A DNA stretch of 64,000 bases from JABDMH01 sp965223165 (lineage in GTDB: Bacteria > Bacteroidota > Bacteroidia > Chitinophagales > Saprospiraceae). Each line of letters opens with the position of its first letter. Position 1 is the first letter of the stretch. This document shows positions 8,928-18,208 of the stretch, one piece after another. The translations under genes were made by a program, and so were the position numbers. The DNA is taken from contig CBDCVQ010000011.1 in NCBI GenBank assembly GCA_965223165.1, positions 248,001-312,000 of the forward strand, read 5' to 3'. The notes under the pieces were generated by a model, which was not told where the DNA came from, made no database searches, and saw only the letters and a list, made by a program, of their open reading frames with translations.

Positions 8928-9091
8928 TAGTGGAGATTCACATTAGACATATTGACCAATTCTAATATGATCCGTTTGCAGACAAAGCGCGAATCGCAGA
9001 CATGGCAGAGACTACGTCAAGACTTCGCTCCGAAGCATGCGGACCAAAGACATTAGAATTATCAACAAGATTTAATGCGAAACTCTACTAG
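8928..9091. repeat. Dispersed palindromic intergenic repeat, copy A
   Basis: A 164-bp element with imperfect inverted arms of about 39 bp (8928-8966 and 9052-9090). The outer tip is TAGTGGAG against CTCTACTA and the inner ends are AATTCTAAT against ATTAGAATT. The same outer tip (CTCTACTAG) and inner blocks (TTCGCATTA, AATTCTAAT, GCAGACATTAGAATT) recur in three other intergenic sites of this window. It accounts for most of the gap between the pirin and DUF1569 genes. No ORF resembling a transposase lies inside, so it is a non-autonomous or structural repeat. Confidence 0.7.
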
Positions 9092-9207
9092 TGCACACCA
9101 TCATAAACCTGGGCGAAGCCATTTTGTTCTCGAAGGCTGTGGCAGGTCTCTTTTACGGCTCGCATGAACACATCCGGTCGTTGTGCGCTATCGGTAGATG
9201 CTGCAGC

Positions 9208-9669
9208 TCACACGCCAAACTGCGAAAGGTGATGATCCAGATGCTTGTAAAACATATTGCTCCATTGATGTTCCGTCAGCGGTCCGAAGGAGTGGGACTC
9301 CCTACCGTCAAAGTGCGTGGGTCCCAGTTCCGCTGTCTTTTGTAAGAAAGAGATCAGGCGCGCCTGCTCAGCCGCGAAGTCCTGCTCACTACTCACCTTA
9401 AATACCGGTGCGGTGGGTGTATTTCGTCGGTAGGGCTTGTCATTGACCACGGCTGACTTGACAAATAGTTTGAGCATCAGCCGTTTGAAGAACCCTGGTT
9501 TCGGATGTTTATTCTCAAAGGCCAGTTCATAGGTGATGTTGCAATGAGCCAGCATCTGGGCCACATTCATTTTTCCCCACAGGCCTTGGGTGTCAGGGGT
9601 TAGCGCCTTGACCCGTTCGATTAGTTCCTGGGTCACCTCATGGTCAAATATGTTCTTGTTCTTGTACAT
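9208..9669 (-). CDS. DUF1569 (DinB-like fold) protein
   Basis: 153 residues resembling DUF1569, a branch of the DinB/YfiT four-helix-bundle superfamily. Visible marks are the N-terminal helix (VTQELIERVKALTPDTQGLWG), KMNVAQMLAHCNITYELA with a metal-type His, FFKRLMLKLFVKSAVVNDKPYRRNTPTAP, and the C-terminal FGPLTEHQWSNMFYKHLDHH with a cluster of His. DinB-like proteins bind a metal through three His residues and often act as thiol-dependent transferases, but no activity is known for this branch. There is no signal peptide. It is transcribed alone, just after the BNR_4 gene on the same strand. Confidence 0.8.
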   Translation of the reverse strand: MYKNKNIFDHEVTQELIERVKALTPDTQGLWGKMNVAQMLAHCNITYELAFENKHPKPGFFKRLMLKLFVKSAVVNDKPYRRNTPTAPVFKVSSEQDFAAEQARLISFLQKTAELGPTHFDGRESHSFGPLTEHQWSNMFYKHLDHHLSQFGV

Positions 9670-9738
9670 AGCGATTGTTTGTGGGGCGACATTGATTTGA
9701 TTTGATAGTCGGTGATCGGCCTACTTTCCAACTTATAT

Positions 9739-11217
9739 TTAATCCAATGCTGCTGGCCGCGCTAAATCCGATGCCATCTTTCGCGGCAAAATATACACAT
9801 TCCCATCTGAGGAACTGAAATATAGGGAAGACCTCGAAGGCCGTCTCCCATGACCATCCGCCCAAAATGCCTGAAATGCATCCGCACCATGCAAGGTGCG
9901 GCGCACGTACGTGTGATTGAATGGGCTGTTAGACGTAAGTTGCTTTGACACAGACCACATCCCCTCCGGAGCCTGCCGCCATCGCACAATCTCTCCACCG
10001 GGATTAAAGGCCTGGGGCCCCTGCTGCGTTGGAGCAATCAATGCCAGAGATCCGTCCTCTTCAAGCCAAAGAGAGCCCATATCATAGTTGCTGTCCGAAT
10101 CCGTAATGCTGTCTATCTGCCAGTGAGCACCCGTCCACTGAGCCAGCCGCCACGTGCGCGGTCCACTCTCCGCACCACTTTCAAAGCCTCTGCTGGTCAC
10201 AAATAGGATATGGGGCAAACCATCCTCATCAAAGAGGATATCCTTCAGATAGACCAGTAGGCCCTCCGACTGATAGTCTTTGACCAGCGCCAAGTTCTGG
10301 GCTTCGGTCAAAGGTACCTCCAGAGGTTCTCCCTGCACATTCTGCCAAGTAGCACCCAAATCTGACGACTGCATATAGTATAGATTGGTGCGCCAGTTGA
10401 GCCCCTGACCTTCGGGATGAAAGTTGAAAGCTGATCCCACCAGGCTGTTTCCTGATACGGCGCTCACCTGATAGTGCCCCTCCTCAATCGCTGCCAGGCA
10501 GATGTGCTCACCCCACGCTACCCCGTCTTTGCTGTGCATGAAATAGTTTGTGCGTTTGGCCGGCTGATTATACTTGGTAAAGAAGCAGGCAAAACCCACA
10601 TCCTCCAGATACCAGGCCTGCATATAGGAGAAGTTGTCCATCGGCCGGGCTTGTCCATCGTCAACAAAGGTGGGATGGACCCGATCAAATGCCCCGATGG
10701 AGAAGGGCTCCTGACTTTGATGGATATAAGAGGGCCGATTGGTACCATGCGAGGTCGAAAAGATCCAGATGTACCCATCGCTATCCAACGCGATCACGGG
10801 ATTGTCATGCGCATCTACCGTACGTTTGTCCAGCAGGATCGTCGGCTTTGGCACCTGACCGGTCTGGTGATCATAATAGCTGACCATATGCAGTAGCGCA
10901 CCGGGAATATCCTGTCTGTCCAAACCACTTAGAGTCAAATCTCGCTGCAGGTGATAATCTTCGTCTACTCCACCGTAGCAAAAAAAGGTTTTTGCTGCCT
11001 CCGGGCTGTAGATCGCAAAAGGACGGTGCTTTGCGCAATACGTACCAAGCCCCCCACTGTACTTGAATTTGTACGCGTTGTCTAGTGGCTGATTTTGGTA
11101 CCAAATGCCCCGATAACCGTCGGCCTTGATGTTAAGCGTCAAGGGAGGTTCAGGGACTCCGCAGGAGAGCAAGACGCCCAGCCAAAGCGGCATGAAAACT
11201 TGCCATTGATCACCCAT
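9739..11217 (-). CDS. BNR_4 repeat family lipoprotein
   Basis: 492 residues with a lipoprotein signal: hydrophobic stretch then a lipobox LLSC near residue 19, followed by GVPEPP. The mature protein begins KADGYRGIWYQNQP and FKYSGGLGTYCAKHRPFAIY, hallmark segments of the BNR_4 family. These proteins are predicted five- or six-bladed propellers, often found with glycan-degrading genes in Bacteroidota and Planctomycetes, and some relatives are rhamnosidases or other polysaccharide-active enzymes. Blade-like segments are ALDSDGYIWIFSTSHG, DLGATWQNVQGEP and EDGSLALIAPTQQG. The surface lipid anchor and the nearby sulfatases suggest work on a sulfated polysaccharide, but the reaction is not known. 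Confidence 0.78.
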   Translation of the reverse strand: MGDQWQVFMPLWLGVLLSCGVPEPPLTLNIKADGYRGIWYQNQPLDNAYKFKYSGGLGTYCAKHRPFAIYSPEAAKTFFCYGGVDEDYHLQRDLTLSGLDRQDIPGALLHMVSYYDHQTGQVPKPTILLDKRTVDAHDNPVIALDSDGYIWIFSTSHGTNRPSYIHQSQEPFSIGAFDRVHPTFVDDGQARPMDNFSYMQAWYLEDVGFACFFTKYNQPAKRTNYFMHSKDGVAWGEHICLAAIEEGHYQVSAVSGNSLVGSAFNFHPEGQGLNWRTNLYYMQSSDLGATWQNVQGEPLEVPLTEAQNLALVKDYQSEGLLVYLKDILFDEDGLPHILFVTSRGFESGAESGPRTWRLAQWTGAHWQIDSITDSDSNYDMGSLWLEEDGSLALIAPTQQGPQAFNPGGEIVRWRQAPEGMWSVSKQLTSNSPFNHTYVRRTLHGADAFQAFWADGHGRRPSRSSLYFSSSDGNVYILPRKMASDLARPAALD

Positions 11218-11327
11218 GTGGGAAAATTACGAAGAAACCTTTGACCACACTGTAGGGTTAGAGGGCTGACCATGCGCAAGGACCACGGCCTCTACGCAAG
11301 AAATGAAGATGTCAGAATGACCCTTCC

Positions 11328-11687
11328 TCAACGTGCAAAGCCATCCGCCACGACATAGTGCACCGCGCCGAAAGGGGCCAGTGCTGCGCGCACTTCATCG
11401 GAGGCATCCCCATACACTTCCAAGGCGGTGGGCGTAAAACACTGCAGAAAGCGCTCGGCAAACTTGCTGCCGAAGTTGCCCAGGTGGATCATGGTGGCTG
11501 CCGAGTCGGCATAGCGTTCGTAGATGTGCATCTGGGACTCGTCGGCATTAAAATTCCACTCATAATTAAGCGCACCAGGTTCATCCGCTTGGGTAGCGGC
11601 CACCATTTCTTGCATGAGCGAACGAGCATCATCCAGTTTGCCCGAATTTACATCGACTTTGAGGAGCCAGTAGACGTGTTGTGACAT
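11328..11687 (-). CDS. Antibiotic biosynthesis monooxygenase (ABM)-like protein
   Basis: Started at the ATG at 11687 (MSQHVYWLLKVDVN) this gives 119 residues. The upstream extension to 11774 is unlikely because it crosses low-complexity leader sequence. The fold signals are those of the dimeric alpha/beta-barrel ABM family: YWLLKVDVNSGKLDDARSLM, then NYEWNFNADESQMHIYERYADSAA and a hydrophobic end. Members include quinone-forming monooxygenases and many stress or detoxification proteins of unknown substrate. It is probably cytoplasmic. It lies downstream of the FecR gene on the same strand, separated by 303 bp. Confidence 0.7.
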   Translation of the reverse strand: MSQHVYWLLKVDVNSGKLDDARSLMQEMVAATQADEPGALNYEWNFNADESQMHIYERYADSAATMIHLGNFGSKFAERFLQCFTPTALEVYGDASDEVRAALAPFGAVHYVVADGFAR

Positions 11688-11990
11688 TTGTTTTTTAAGG
11701 TTATTTTTTGAATGAGTTCTTGTTCCATTCAAGGTAACCTTTTTCCAACGATTGATCGGTCGGCCAGATGTCATGGGGTGCCAGACCCATTACAAGGTTG
11801 GCCGTCCATCGGCTGACGCGATCGGGTCAAGACCTGGTACCTGGTAGGGTTGAACCTGGGAATCCCCTTGGGCATAGGACATGTCTGAGAGATAATGCAG
11901 CGCGCCAAAGACCAACGTAGAAAAAAGCCCATTAGAAACCATCTCGCCAGGATAGCAGCCTGGCGCAATGCCGGCCGGCCGAGGCTAGGA
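11688..11990. other. Gap between FecR and ABM genes; possible 50-codon secreted peptide
   Basis: In Bacteroidota a sigma/FecR pair is usually followed by a SusC-type receptor, but here 303 bp with no clear gene follow. One minus-strand reading from ATG at 11942 to a stop at 11790 encodes 50 residues starting MVSNGLFSTLVFGALHYLSD, followed by MSYAQGD, which resembles a signal peptide. A second frame (11968-11771) gives 65 residues with no recognisable content. Both could be chance. No repeat or RNA gene is seen. Confidence 0.25.
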
Positions 11991-13082
11991 CTAGTCCGGT
12001 ACCTGCTTGAATGGGGTGCCGGCTTTGAAGTCCCGGTAGGTGTAGTCTGGCTCCAGGCCCATATCCTGCCCCAACAGACTACTCAAGACAAAGGTATTGT
12101 CATCGGTGCGTGCATACTGTATCTCCACCGCGGAACTAGCATACAGTTCGGCCAGGAGCTCTGTCAAACCCAAGTTCATATTGACGCGCACGACCGCCCG
12201 GTTCTGATGATTGGAAAGGGATGAGGCCAACTCCAACTCATCGGGATACTGCTCTTTGAGTATCCGAATCAGATGTGATATACGAATGTTGTTGGTAGGT
12301 GCCAGTGTCTCTTTCGCTGCCGGTGCAGTTGAGGGTGCAGGTTCGACCGTCTCCTCTGCCACTTCCTCAAGCTCCACCAAAGCCCGTTCGGTAGCAATGG
12401 TGTCCCCTACTTGGTGACTCGCCTTATCTCCCGCCTCCAAGATCACGGGACTGGACCCATCGTTGGCTATAAATCTTACTTGCCCGCTAATGACCTCCGA
12501 CTCGGAAAATTCACCATCCACCCGATACCGGAAAACCGTGCCCAGCACTTCGACCGAGGTGTACTCAGAGCGGGCCGCGAAGGGCTTTGTACCATCATGT
12601 TCAACTTCGAAGGTGGCCTCACCTTCGAGAAATACTTCCCGCCTGTCTGCATCTAGGAATTTTGCCGCCTTCAAATACCGGATTTCAGTCCCCTGTGTCA
12701 AGCGCACCTTGCTATTGTCAGGCAACAGGTGCTCTTCATCCACGGCCGCCATGTGGGTGACATAACTGTCTCTCGGCCAGAGCGCAAACAATGCCACGAC
12801 CAGCAGAAGCAAAACCGCTGCCGCCGCTTGCCAACGTCTCCACAGAGGTACCACCGCAGCCGCCTCGATCCCCGCCTCCCGGGTGATATTTTGCCAGGCC
12901 ACCTCCTTGTCGGCCATCTTGTAGTCGCCCAGGTGATCGGACAACTCGAAGATCTTCACCAACTCGTCATATTCACGCTGGTCAAAAGCCGGATCGGACA
13001 AGATATTCTTGTCAATGGTCTGATCCTTTGCATATCGACCCGATATGATGTACTGCAATATCTTATCCCTCAAGTCCTCCAT
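11991..13082 (-). CDS. FecR family anti-sigma factor
   Basis: 363 residues in the Bacteroidota FecR layout. A cytoplasmic anti-sigma region (about 1-80) is followed by one membrane helix (about 86-103, AAAAVLLLLVVALFALW) and the periplasmic FecR domain, whose marks include LPDNSKVRLTQGTEIRYL, EVFLEGEATFEVEHDGTKPF and EVLGTVFRYR. A Glu/Ala/Pro linker and a DUF4974-like C-terminal domain (about 270-350) follow; the latter normally contacts a TonB-dependent receptor. It should hold an ECF sigma factor inactive until an outer-membrane receptor signals. Its partner sigma gene lies directly upstream at 13152-13665 but is frameshifted. No receptor gene follows in this window. Confidence 0.88.
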   Translation of the reverse strand: MEDLRDKILQYIISGRYAKDQTIDKNILSDPAFDQREYDELVKIFELSDHLGDYKMADKEVAWQNITREAGIEAAAVVPLWRRWQAAAAVLLLLVVALFALWPRDSYVTHMAAVDEEHLLPDNSKVRLTQGTEIRYLKAAKFLDADRREVFLEGEATFEVEHDGTKPFAARSEYTSVEVLGTVFRYRVDGEFSESEVISGQVRFIANDGSSPVILEAGDKASHQVGDTIATERALVELEEVAEETVEPAPSTAPAAKETLAPTNNIRISHLIRILKEQYPDELELASSLSNHQNRAVVRVNMNLGLTELLAELYASSAVEIQYARTDDNTFVLSSLLGQDMGLEPDYTYRDFKAGTPFKQVPD

Positions 13083-13151
13083 AATCGATTGAGTAACACC
13101 CTGATGACGGGTGACAAATCGTTTTAACCCAATATATATGACAGATTATTA

Positions 13152-13665
13152 TCATATGCCAGCCAATTTCCCCGTCAAAAGGGCGGAGAGTTCCTTTAGT
13201 GCATTCCGCATTTTCGCCTCCACATCGCCACTGGATAAATCCATCAATTGTGCAATTTCATCATACGTAAGTCCCTCTCTCTTATGGAGTAAGAAGACTT
13301 TCTTACTGGTCGGACTCATCCGATCCAGTGCCATGGCAATCTGCCCGACAGACAAACGTCCATTGGCAGAGCCCGTAGATTTGTTCGGGGCGATTTTTTT
13401 TTTGCCTAGCTATCTCGCCTTTCCCGCTTTTTTGCCCATTGTGCCCTGCCAGCGTCCGTGCTGCCACGGCAAAAAGATATTCCGAAGCACGACCGTTGGA
13501 GGCAGGTGCCACTCTCTCTTCCCACACCTTGACAAAAGTCTTCTGCGAAAGCTTCTGACTCAGCTCCCAGTCTCTCGTCTGGGCATAGAAGTAGTTGCAA
13601 ATGACATCGTACTGATCCTCAAACAGTTTGGCAAATGCGGCTCTATTTAAGCTTCCACTGCTCAA
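13152..13665 (-). pseudogene. ECF sigma-70 factor split by one extra base in an A10 run
   Basis: The two halves of a FecI/RpoE-type sigma factor lie in different frames. The first reads FAKLFEDQYDVICNYFY to KTFVKVWEERV (region 2) and runs out of frame at a T10 tract on the plus strand (13394-13403, A10 on the coding strand). The second frame resumes with IAMALDRMSPTSKKVFLLHK and LTYDEIAQLMDLSSGDVEAKMRNALKEL (region 4). With nine A instead of ten the product is 170 residues, a normal ECF length. No ATG is in frame; TTG at 13665 is the best start. It sits 69 bp upstream of fecR. It may be a real mutation, a sequencing error, or a slippage-controlled gene. Confidence 0.75.
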
Positions 13666-13813
13666 AGCACCACTAATGGTTGATTTCGATCGGGCAAATT
13701 TAACAAATCGGGATAGAAATGGATCGTTGACAAACTCAACGTTGCGGACGGCTGACACATTGCGGTGGCAGACCGGTAAGATGTATCCTAGTGTGGCTAA
13801 TTGGAGAGGCTTC

Positions 13814-14617
13814 CTAATTTGACTTTTGTAACAGAACCTCGCATCCGTTGACAAGTTCTCGCAGGCCGGGGATATTAGCCATCCTTCTGGTAGGCCATCC
13901 AAAGCGCTGGCGATATATAGGACGAGAAAGAAAGAAGTCAAGACGCGCAATTGACCAATCGACGCCGATGAGGTTCCGGAATTGCCGATAGGATAAGGCG
14001 TTCTGCTTATTCTCCAGTATACTGTCACGCACAACCTCCCTTTCTCCTGCGAGTCTACAAGCTGCCTTGATCAAAGACTTGGGGAGGAGGGAGATATAGG
14101 CAAAATACTTGATCCAAGTCCCAGCAATCTGCTGATGCCCAGCAAAAGGCGAGTATTTCAGCGGAAAAGCCACAAACAGATATCCCCGATCCGTAAGTAG
14201 ATCACGGAGATTACTCAATGCCAGCGCTTTTCGGGGTATATGTTCGATCACATCCCTCAATATGATGATATCGTAGGGACCACTCAATATCCCCCCGACG
14301 TCGTGCGTAATATCCGCCACCAAGACTTTGGCAGATTCGGGCAAACGATCCTGAGCAATCCTGGCTCTACTCGACGAAATCTCTACACCATCACACTCGC
14401 AGCCCACTTTGAGGAGATGTGAAATCGTACCGCCTTCAGCACAACCGACATCGAGAACTTTCGGCTTGACGCCATTACCATTGAACCATTCCGTATATTT
14501 CTTGAGATAGGGCACCAGATACTGTTCGGTATAGGCCTCCTGCTCGTGAAAATGTCTTAGCGCCACGGCTTGATTATTTTGGAAGAAACTGACATCTGGA
14601 CTTGGGGACGCATCCAA
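13814..14617 (-). CDS. Class I SAM-dependent methyltransferase
   Basis: 267 residues. The SAM-binding glycine motif is VLDVGCAEGGTISHLL (about 54-69), followed by an acidic end-of-strand-2 position in CDGVEISSSRA, then VLVADITHD and the motif IIILRDVIEHIPRK that marks Methyltransf_23/11-type enzymes. The C-terminal half (about 180-267) is a hydrophobic and basic extension (WIKYFAYISLLPKSLIKA), possibly for a lipid or glycan substrate. The substrate is unknown. It is upstream of the sigma/FecR genes on the same strand but separated by 149 bp, so co-regulation is uncertain. It is divergent from the first sulfatase. Confidence 0.85.
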   Translation of the reverse strand: MDASPSPDVSFFQNNQAVALRHFHEQEAYTEQYLVPYLKKYTEWFNGNGVKPKVLDVGCAEGGTISHLLKVGCECDGVEISSSRARIAQDRLPESAKVLVADITHDVGGILSGPYDIIILRDVIEHIPRKALALSNLRDLLTDRGYLFVAFPLKYSPFAGHQQIAGTWIKYFAYISLLPKSLIKAACRLAGEREVVRDSILENKQNALSYRQFRNLIGVDWSIARLDFFLSRPIYRQRFGWPTRRMANIPGLRELVNGCEVLLQKSN

Positions 14618-14753
14618 ATACCGCCGGCAAATATATGACTAAGTGCGAGATATTTGTTGCGAGATCAAAGCTGTGAAAGCATCATCAAATGGTCCCGGGA
14701 CTACACAAAACTTTAAATTTAATCCATCTATGGAGGCCCAACTTGCTATTCGG

Positions 14754-16638
14754 ATGAGAGCCGTCAAACCCTTGAGCCTTGTTCTGATGGCTATTCTTGG
14801 CATCGGTCCAGTGGGCCATGCACAGTCTCCCAGACCAAACATCGTGTGGCTCGTCTCCGAGGACAACAGCAAACACTATTTGCGATTGTACGAGGAAACC
14901 GGTAGTGCGATGACGTCGGTCGAGGCGCTGGCCGAGCAGGGCATCGTGTTCAATCATGCCTTTTCCCAAGGCCCGGTTTGCTCCGTGGCTCGTAGCACGA
15001 TTATCACGGGCTGCTATGCACCTCGCATTGGCGCCCAGTACCATCGCAAGATGGCGTTGGCTCCGATGCCCACCGATCTGCACATGTTTCCTCACTATCT
15101 GCGGAAGGCGGGATACTACACCTCCAACAATAGTAAGGAGGATTACAACCTCGTAAAATCTCCCGAAGCTTGGGACGAGTCCTCTCGACAGGCCACCTAC
15201 CGCAATCGTAGGCTGGATCAACCGTTCTTCCATGTGCAAAACTTTGGCACCACCCATGAAGGACAGTTACATTTCTCCGAGGAGGAGATGGCTGAAACAG
15301 CCACAGAGACACCCATGGATCGGGTCTCACCATTTCCTTATCACCCGCAGACAGCGGCGGTCAGGTACACCAATGCCCGATACGCGGATCTACACAAGAA
15401 GTTAGATGATCAGCTTACCGCTTTTTTTGCACCAACTGGAAGCAGACGGACTGATGGACAACACGATCATCTTCTATTACGGTGATCATGGGGGCGTACT
15501 GCCTAGAAGCAAAGGGTACATCTACGAAACGGGCATTCACGTGCCCATGGTGGTCTATGCGCCGCCTCGGTGGCAACATCTGATGCCCTTGCCGCCGGGG
15601 AGCCGCACCGATGGCTTTGTGCGATTCATTGACCTCGCACCAACCGTGCTACATCTGGCAGGCGTCGAGGTGCCTCCGCAGATGGACGGACAGCCATTTT
15701 TGGGTCTCGGCGTTACAGCTCAAAATCTCCGGGATAGGAATGCGGTGTTTAGCTATGCGGACCGCTTTGACGAGAAATACGACCTAGTGCGCGCCGTGCG
15801 AGTCGGCAAATACAAATACATCCGCAACTACCAGCCCTTTAATGTCGATGCCCTGTACAATTTCTATCGATACAAGATGCTGATCTACCGTGAGTGGAAG
15901 GAGCTCTTTCTCGACGGTCAGCTGAATGAGCAGCAACGGCAGTTCTTCCTGCCTCGAAGCGCAGAGGCACTCTACGACCTTGAGGAGGATCCCTTTGAGT
16001 TGAACAATCTGGCCGATCAGCCCGCGTATGCGGATACACTGCTGGCCCTGCGCCACCGCCTGCAGCATCAGGTAAAGTCCATGCCGGATCTCAGCTTCTA
16101 TCCCGAGCCTGTCTTCTTGCAGGAAGGCCTATATGATCCTGTCCATTGGGGGCAGGCGCAAAAGGGAGAGATTGCTCAGTTGGTGGACATCGCAGATCTG
16201 ATGCTTGCGCCCTTTGACCAAGTCAAGAAGCCACTCCACCGGGCGCTGCGCTCCGACAGACCATGGCACCGTTACTGGGCGCTAATCGTATGTAGTGCTT
16301 TCGGTGCAGAGGCGGCGGCCCTCTATGAGACGGCCCGGCGCCTATTGGCTCAAGACCCCAGCGGCTTGGTACGCATGCGGGCGGCCGAATTTCTGGGCTT
16401 GACTCGCCAGCAAGACCCCTCCTTGGACCTGCTCAAAATCCTGGCACGATCAGAGACGGCCGCAGAAGCCAACTTGGTGCTTAATACCATCGCACTCCTC
16501 ATGGAAGTCCGACCCGAATATCGGGTCAAGGTGGGCCCCAAATACATACAGCCACAGTGGATGGAGAATCCGCGTGACCTCGTCGCCCGTCGCTACCAAT
16601 ATCTCACCGGCCAGACGACCCATGGCAGTGATCAGTAG
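14754..16638 (+). pseudogene. Sulfatase with C-terminal repeat domain, broken by one extra T
   Basis: The first frame (to 15485) carries a signal peptide (MRAVKPLSLVLMAILGIGPV, ending GHAQ), the metal-site start NIVWLVSEDNSKHY and the formylglycine motif Cys76-S-V-A-R. The second frame (from about 15420) carries IIFYYGDHGGVLPRSKGYIYE and DLAPTVLHLAGV. It ends in helical HEAT-like units (ALYETARRLLA, VRMRAAEFLG). The two join at a T7 run, 15422-15428; with T6 the frame reads QLTAFLHQLEADGLMDN without a break and gives about 627 residues. Reading ATG at 14730 instead adds eight residues. A complete version would be a periplasmic sulfatase removing sulfate from a polysaccharide. A second sulfatase follows after 7 bp. 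Confidence 0.8.
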
Positions 16639-16645
16639 AGCTACT

Positions 16646-18085
16646 ATGACAAAGACCTTTGACACCCCACCCCCGTCCACACGGGTTTGGGCATCACTCT
16701 TGCTTGTGGGCTTGCTTTGGCCCCTCTCCTACCTCACCGCCCAATCTACGGGTGGTATGCGCCCCAATGTGATTCTATTCTATGCAGATGATCTCGGGTG
16801 GGGAGATCTCACCGGTCAAGGATCTGACTACTATGAGACACCCAATATCGACCGTATCGCCAGCGAGGGCATCCGGTTTACCAATGCCTATGCCAATGCG
16901 GCCAACTGTGCTCCCTCTCGGGCCTGCCTGATGACCGGCCTATACACCCCTCGTCACGGTATCTTTACCGTCAAGAATCCGGATCGGGGCAAAAGTGAGC
17001 ATCGTCGACTCATACCCACACCCAATCGCAAGGTCCTGGACACGGCTCTGCTCACCATGCCACAGTTCTTCAAAAAGCAAGGCTACGCCACCTGTATGGC
17101 TGGCAAATGGCATTTGTCTTCAGATGCCAGTGACTATGGATTTGATGCCAATTTTGGAGGACACCAGGCCGGAGGACCTCGTTCCTATTTTTCTCCCTAC
17201 AAAAACCCGCAGCTGGCCGATGGTCCGGCGGGGGAGTACTTGCCAGAGCGCCTGGCAACGGAGGTGCACAAATGGATCGAAGCCAGGGCGGACGACCCCT
17301 TCTTTGTCTATCTGCCCTTTTATTCTGTGCATACGCCGATCCAGGCACGATCGGACCTGACCGAGAAATATGCGGCAAAGAAGGCGGGCAAGCATCATAA
17401 TCATCCGGAGTACGCCGCCATGATCGAAGCGATGGATCGTTCTGTCGGCCTGATCCTGGATCAGTTGGACACCCTTGGCCTGTCCAGCAATACGCTGGTG
17501 ATCTTCAGCTCTGACAATGGTGGTTACGGGGGTGTCACCATCTCCCGACCTTTGCGAGGATCGAAGGGCATGTTTTATGAAGGTGGCATTCGAGTACCCT
17601 TTTATGTGCGCTGGCCGGCCCAGTGCCAAGCTGGCCAAACGATCGAAACGCCCATTATTGGCTCGGATGTGCTGCCGACCATGATGGACCTGCTTAATCC
17701 TGGCTCGGCGGAGCTGCCTTTGGATGGTCATAGTATTCTGCCTCTCCTACAAGGCAAGAAACTCCGCAAAAGGGCTTTGTTTTGGCATTTTCCTGCCTAT
17801 CTGCAAATGTATCAACAGGATCGAGCCTTCGCAGATTCACATGACCAGCCACACTTTCGTACTACGCCGGTGTCGGTCATTCGATCGGGTCACTGGAAAC
17901 TGCTCGAATTCTTTGAGACGGGCGATCTTGAGCTGTACCATCTGGGCCAGGACATCGGTGAAAGAAGCGATCTCTCGCAGGTAAAACCGGGAAAGGTGCG
18001 GAAAATGCACCGGCAGCTCCAGCACTGGCGTATGACCACTAGCGCCCCCGTGCCGACGCAGCGAAATCCGGAATTTGTGGAATAG
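16646..18085 (+). CDS. Sulfatase (arylsulfatase A family)
   Basis: Started at 16646 (MTKTFDTPPPSTRVWASLLL) the protein has 479 residues and a signal peptide ending near YLTAQS. The metal-binding start is NVILFYADDLGWGDL. The formylglycine site is Cys88 in NCAPSRACLMTG, the textbook CxPxR form. Further marks are ATCMAGKWHL, FFVYLPFYSVHTPIQA, VIFSSDNGGYGG and LRGSKGMFYEGGIRVPFYVRW. It needs a formylglycine-generating enzyme or anSME encoded elsewhere. It starts 7 bp after the upstream sulfatase and is surely in the same operon, suggesting two different sulfate positions on one glycan are removed. The extended start at 16574 would overlap the upstream gene and is rejected. Confidence 0.92.
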   Translation: MTKTFDTPPPSTRVWASLLLVGLLWPLSYLTAQSTGGMRPNVILFYADDLGWGDLTGQGSDYYETPNIDRIASEGIRFTNAYANAANCAPSRACLMTGLYTPRHGIFTVKNPDRGKSEHRRLIPTPNRKVLDTALLTMPQFFKKQGYATCMAGKWHLSSDASDYGFDANFGGHQAGGPRSYFSPYKNPQLADGPAGEYLPERLATEVHKWIEARADDPFFVYLPFYSVHTPIQARSDLTEKYAAKKAGKHHNHPEYAAMIEAMDRSVGLILDQLDTLGLSSNTLVIFSSDNGGYGGVTISRPLRGSKGMFYEGGIRVPFYVRWPAQCQAGQTIETPIIGSDVLPTMMDLLNPGSAELPLDGHSILPLLQGKKLRKRALFWHFPAYLQMYQQDRAFADSHDQPHFRTTPVSVIRSGHWKLLEFFETGDLELYHLGQDIGERSDLSQVKPGKVRKMHRQLQHWRMTTSAPVPTQRNPEFVE

Positions 18086-18155
18086 GGCTCATAACACCTG
18101 AAATGTGGAGAAACAAAGATAAATCCCAGCTTGGGGACCCAGAGATTGGCGGTCA

Positions 18156-18175
18156 CGCGGATACAGGAATCCGCG
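18156..18175 (+). terminator. Possible hairpin after sulfatase operon
   Basis: A 7-bp perfect stem, CGCGGAT and ATCCGCG, closes a 6-base loop 70 bp after the second sulfatase stop. There is no T-run after it, so it may be a transcript-stabilising or Rho-type structure rather than an intrinsic terminator. Confidence 0.3.
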
Positions 18176-18208
18176 CTGCAACCATTATTTGCTGAATGTA
18201 GAGGCTAA

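Noticed and set aside
9091..9345. Plus-strand frame between repeat copy A and the DUF1569 gene
   Set aside because: It lies largely opposite the DUF1569 gene on the minus strand and contains no recognisable motif.
13303..14034. Long minus-strand frame upstream of the sigma factor extending into the methyltransferase
   Set aside because: The extra N-terminal part overlaps the methyltransferase gene and has no conserved content; only the part from about 13665 resembles sigma.
16633..16645. TAGAGCTACTA at the end of the first sulfatase as another repeat copy
   Set aside because: Only the tip is similar; none of the inner repeat blocks follow.
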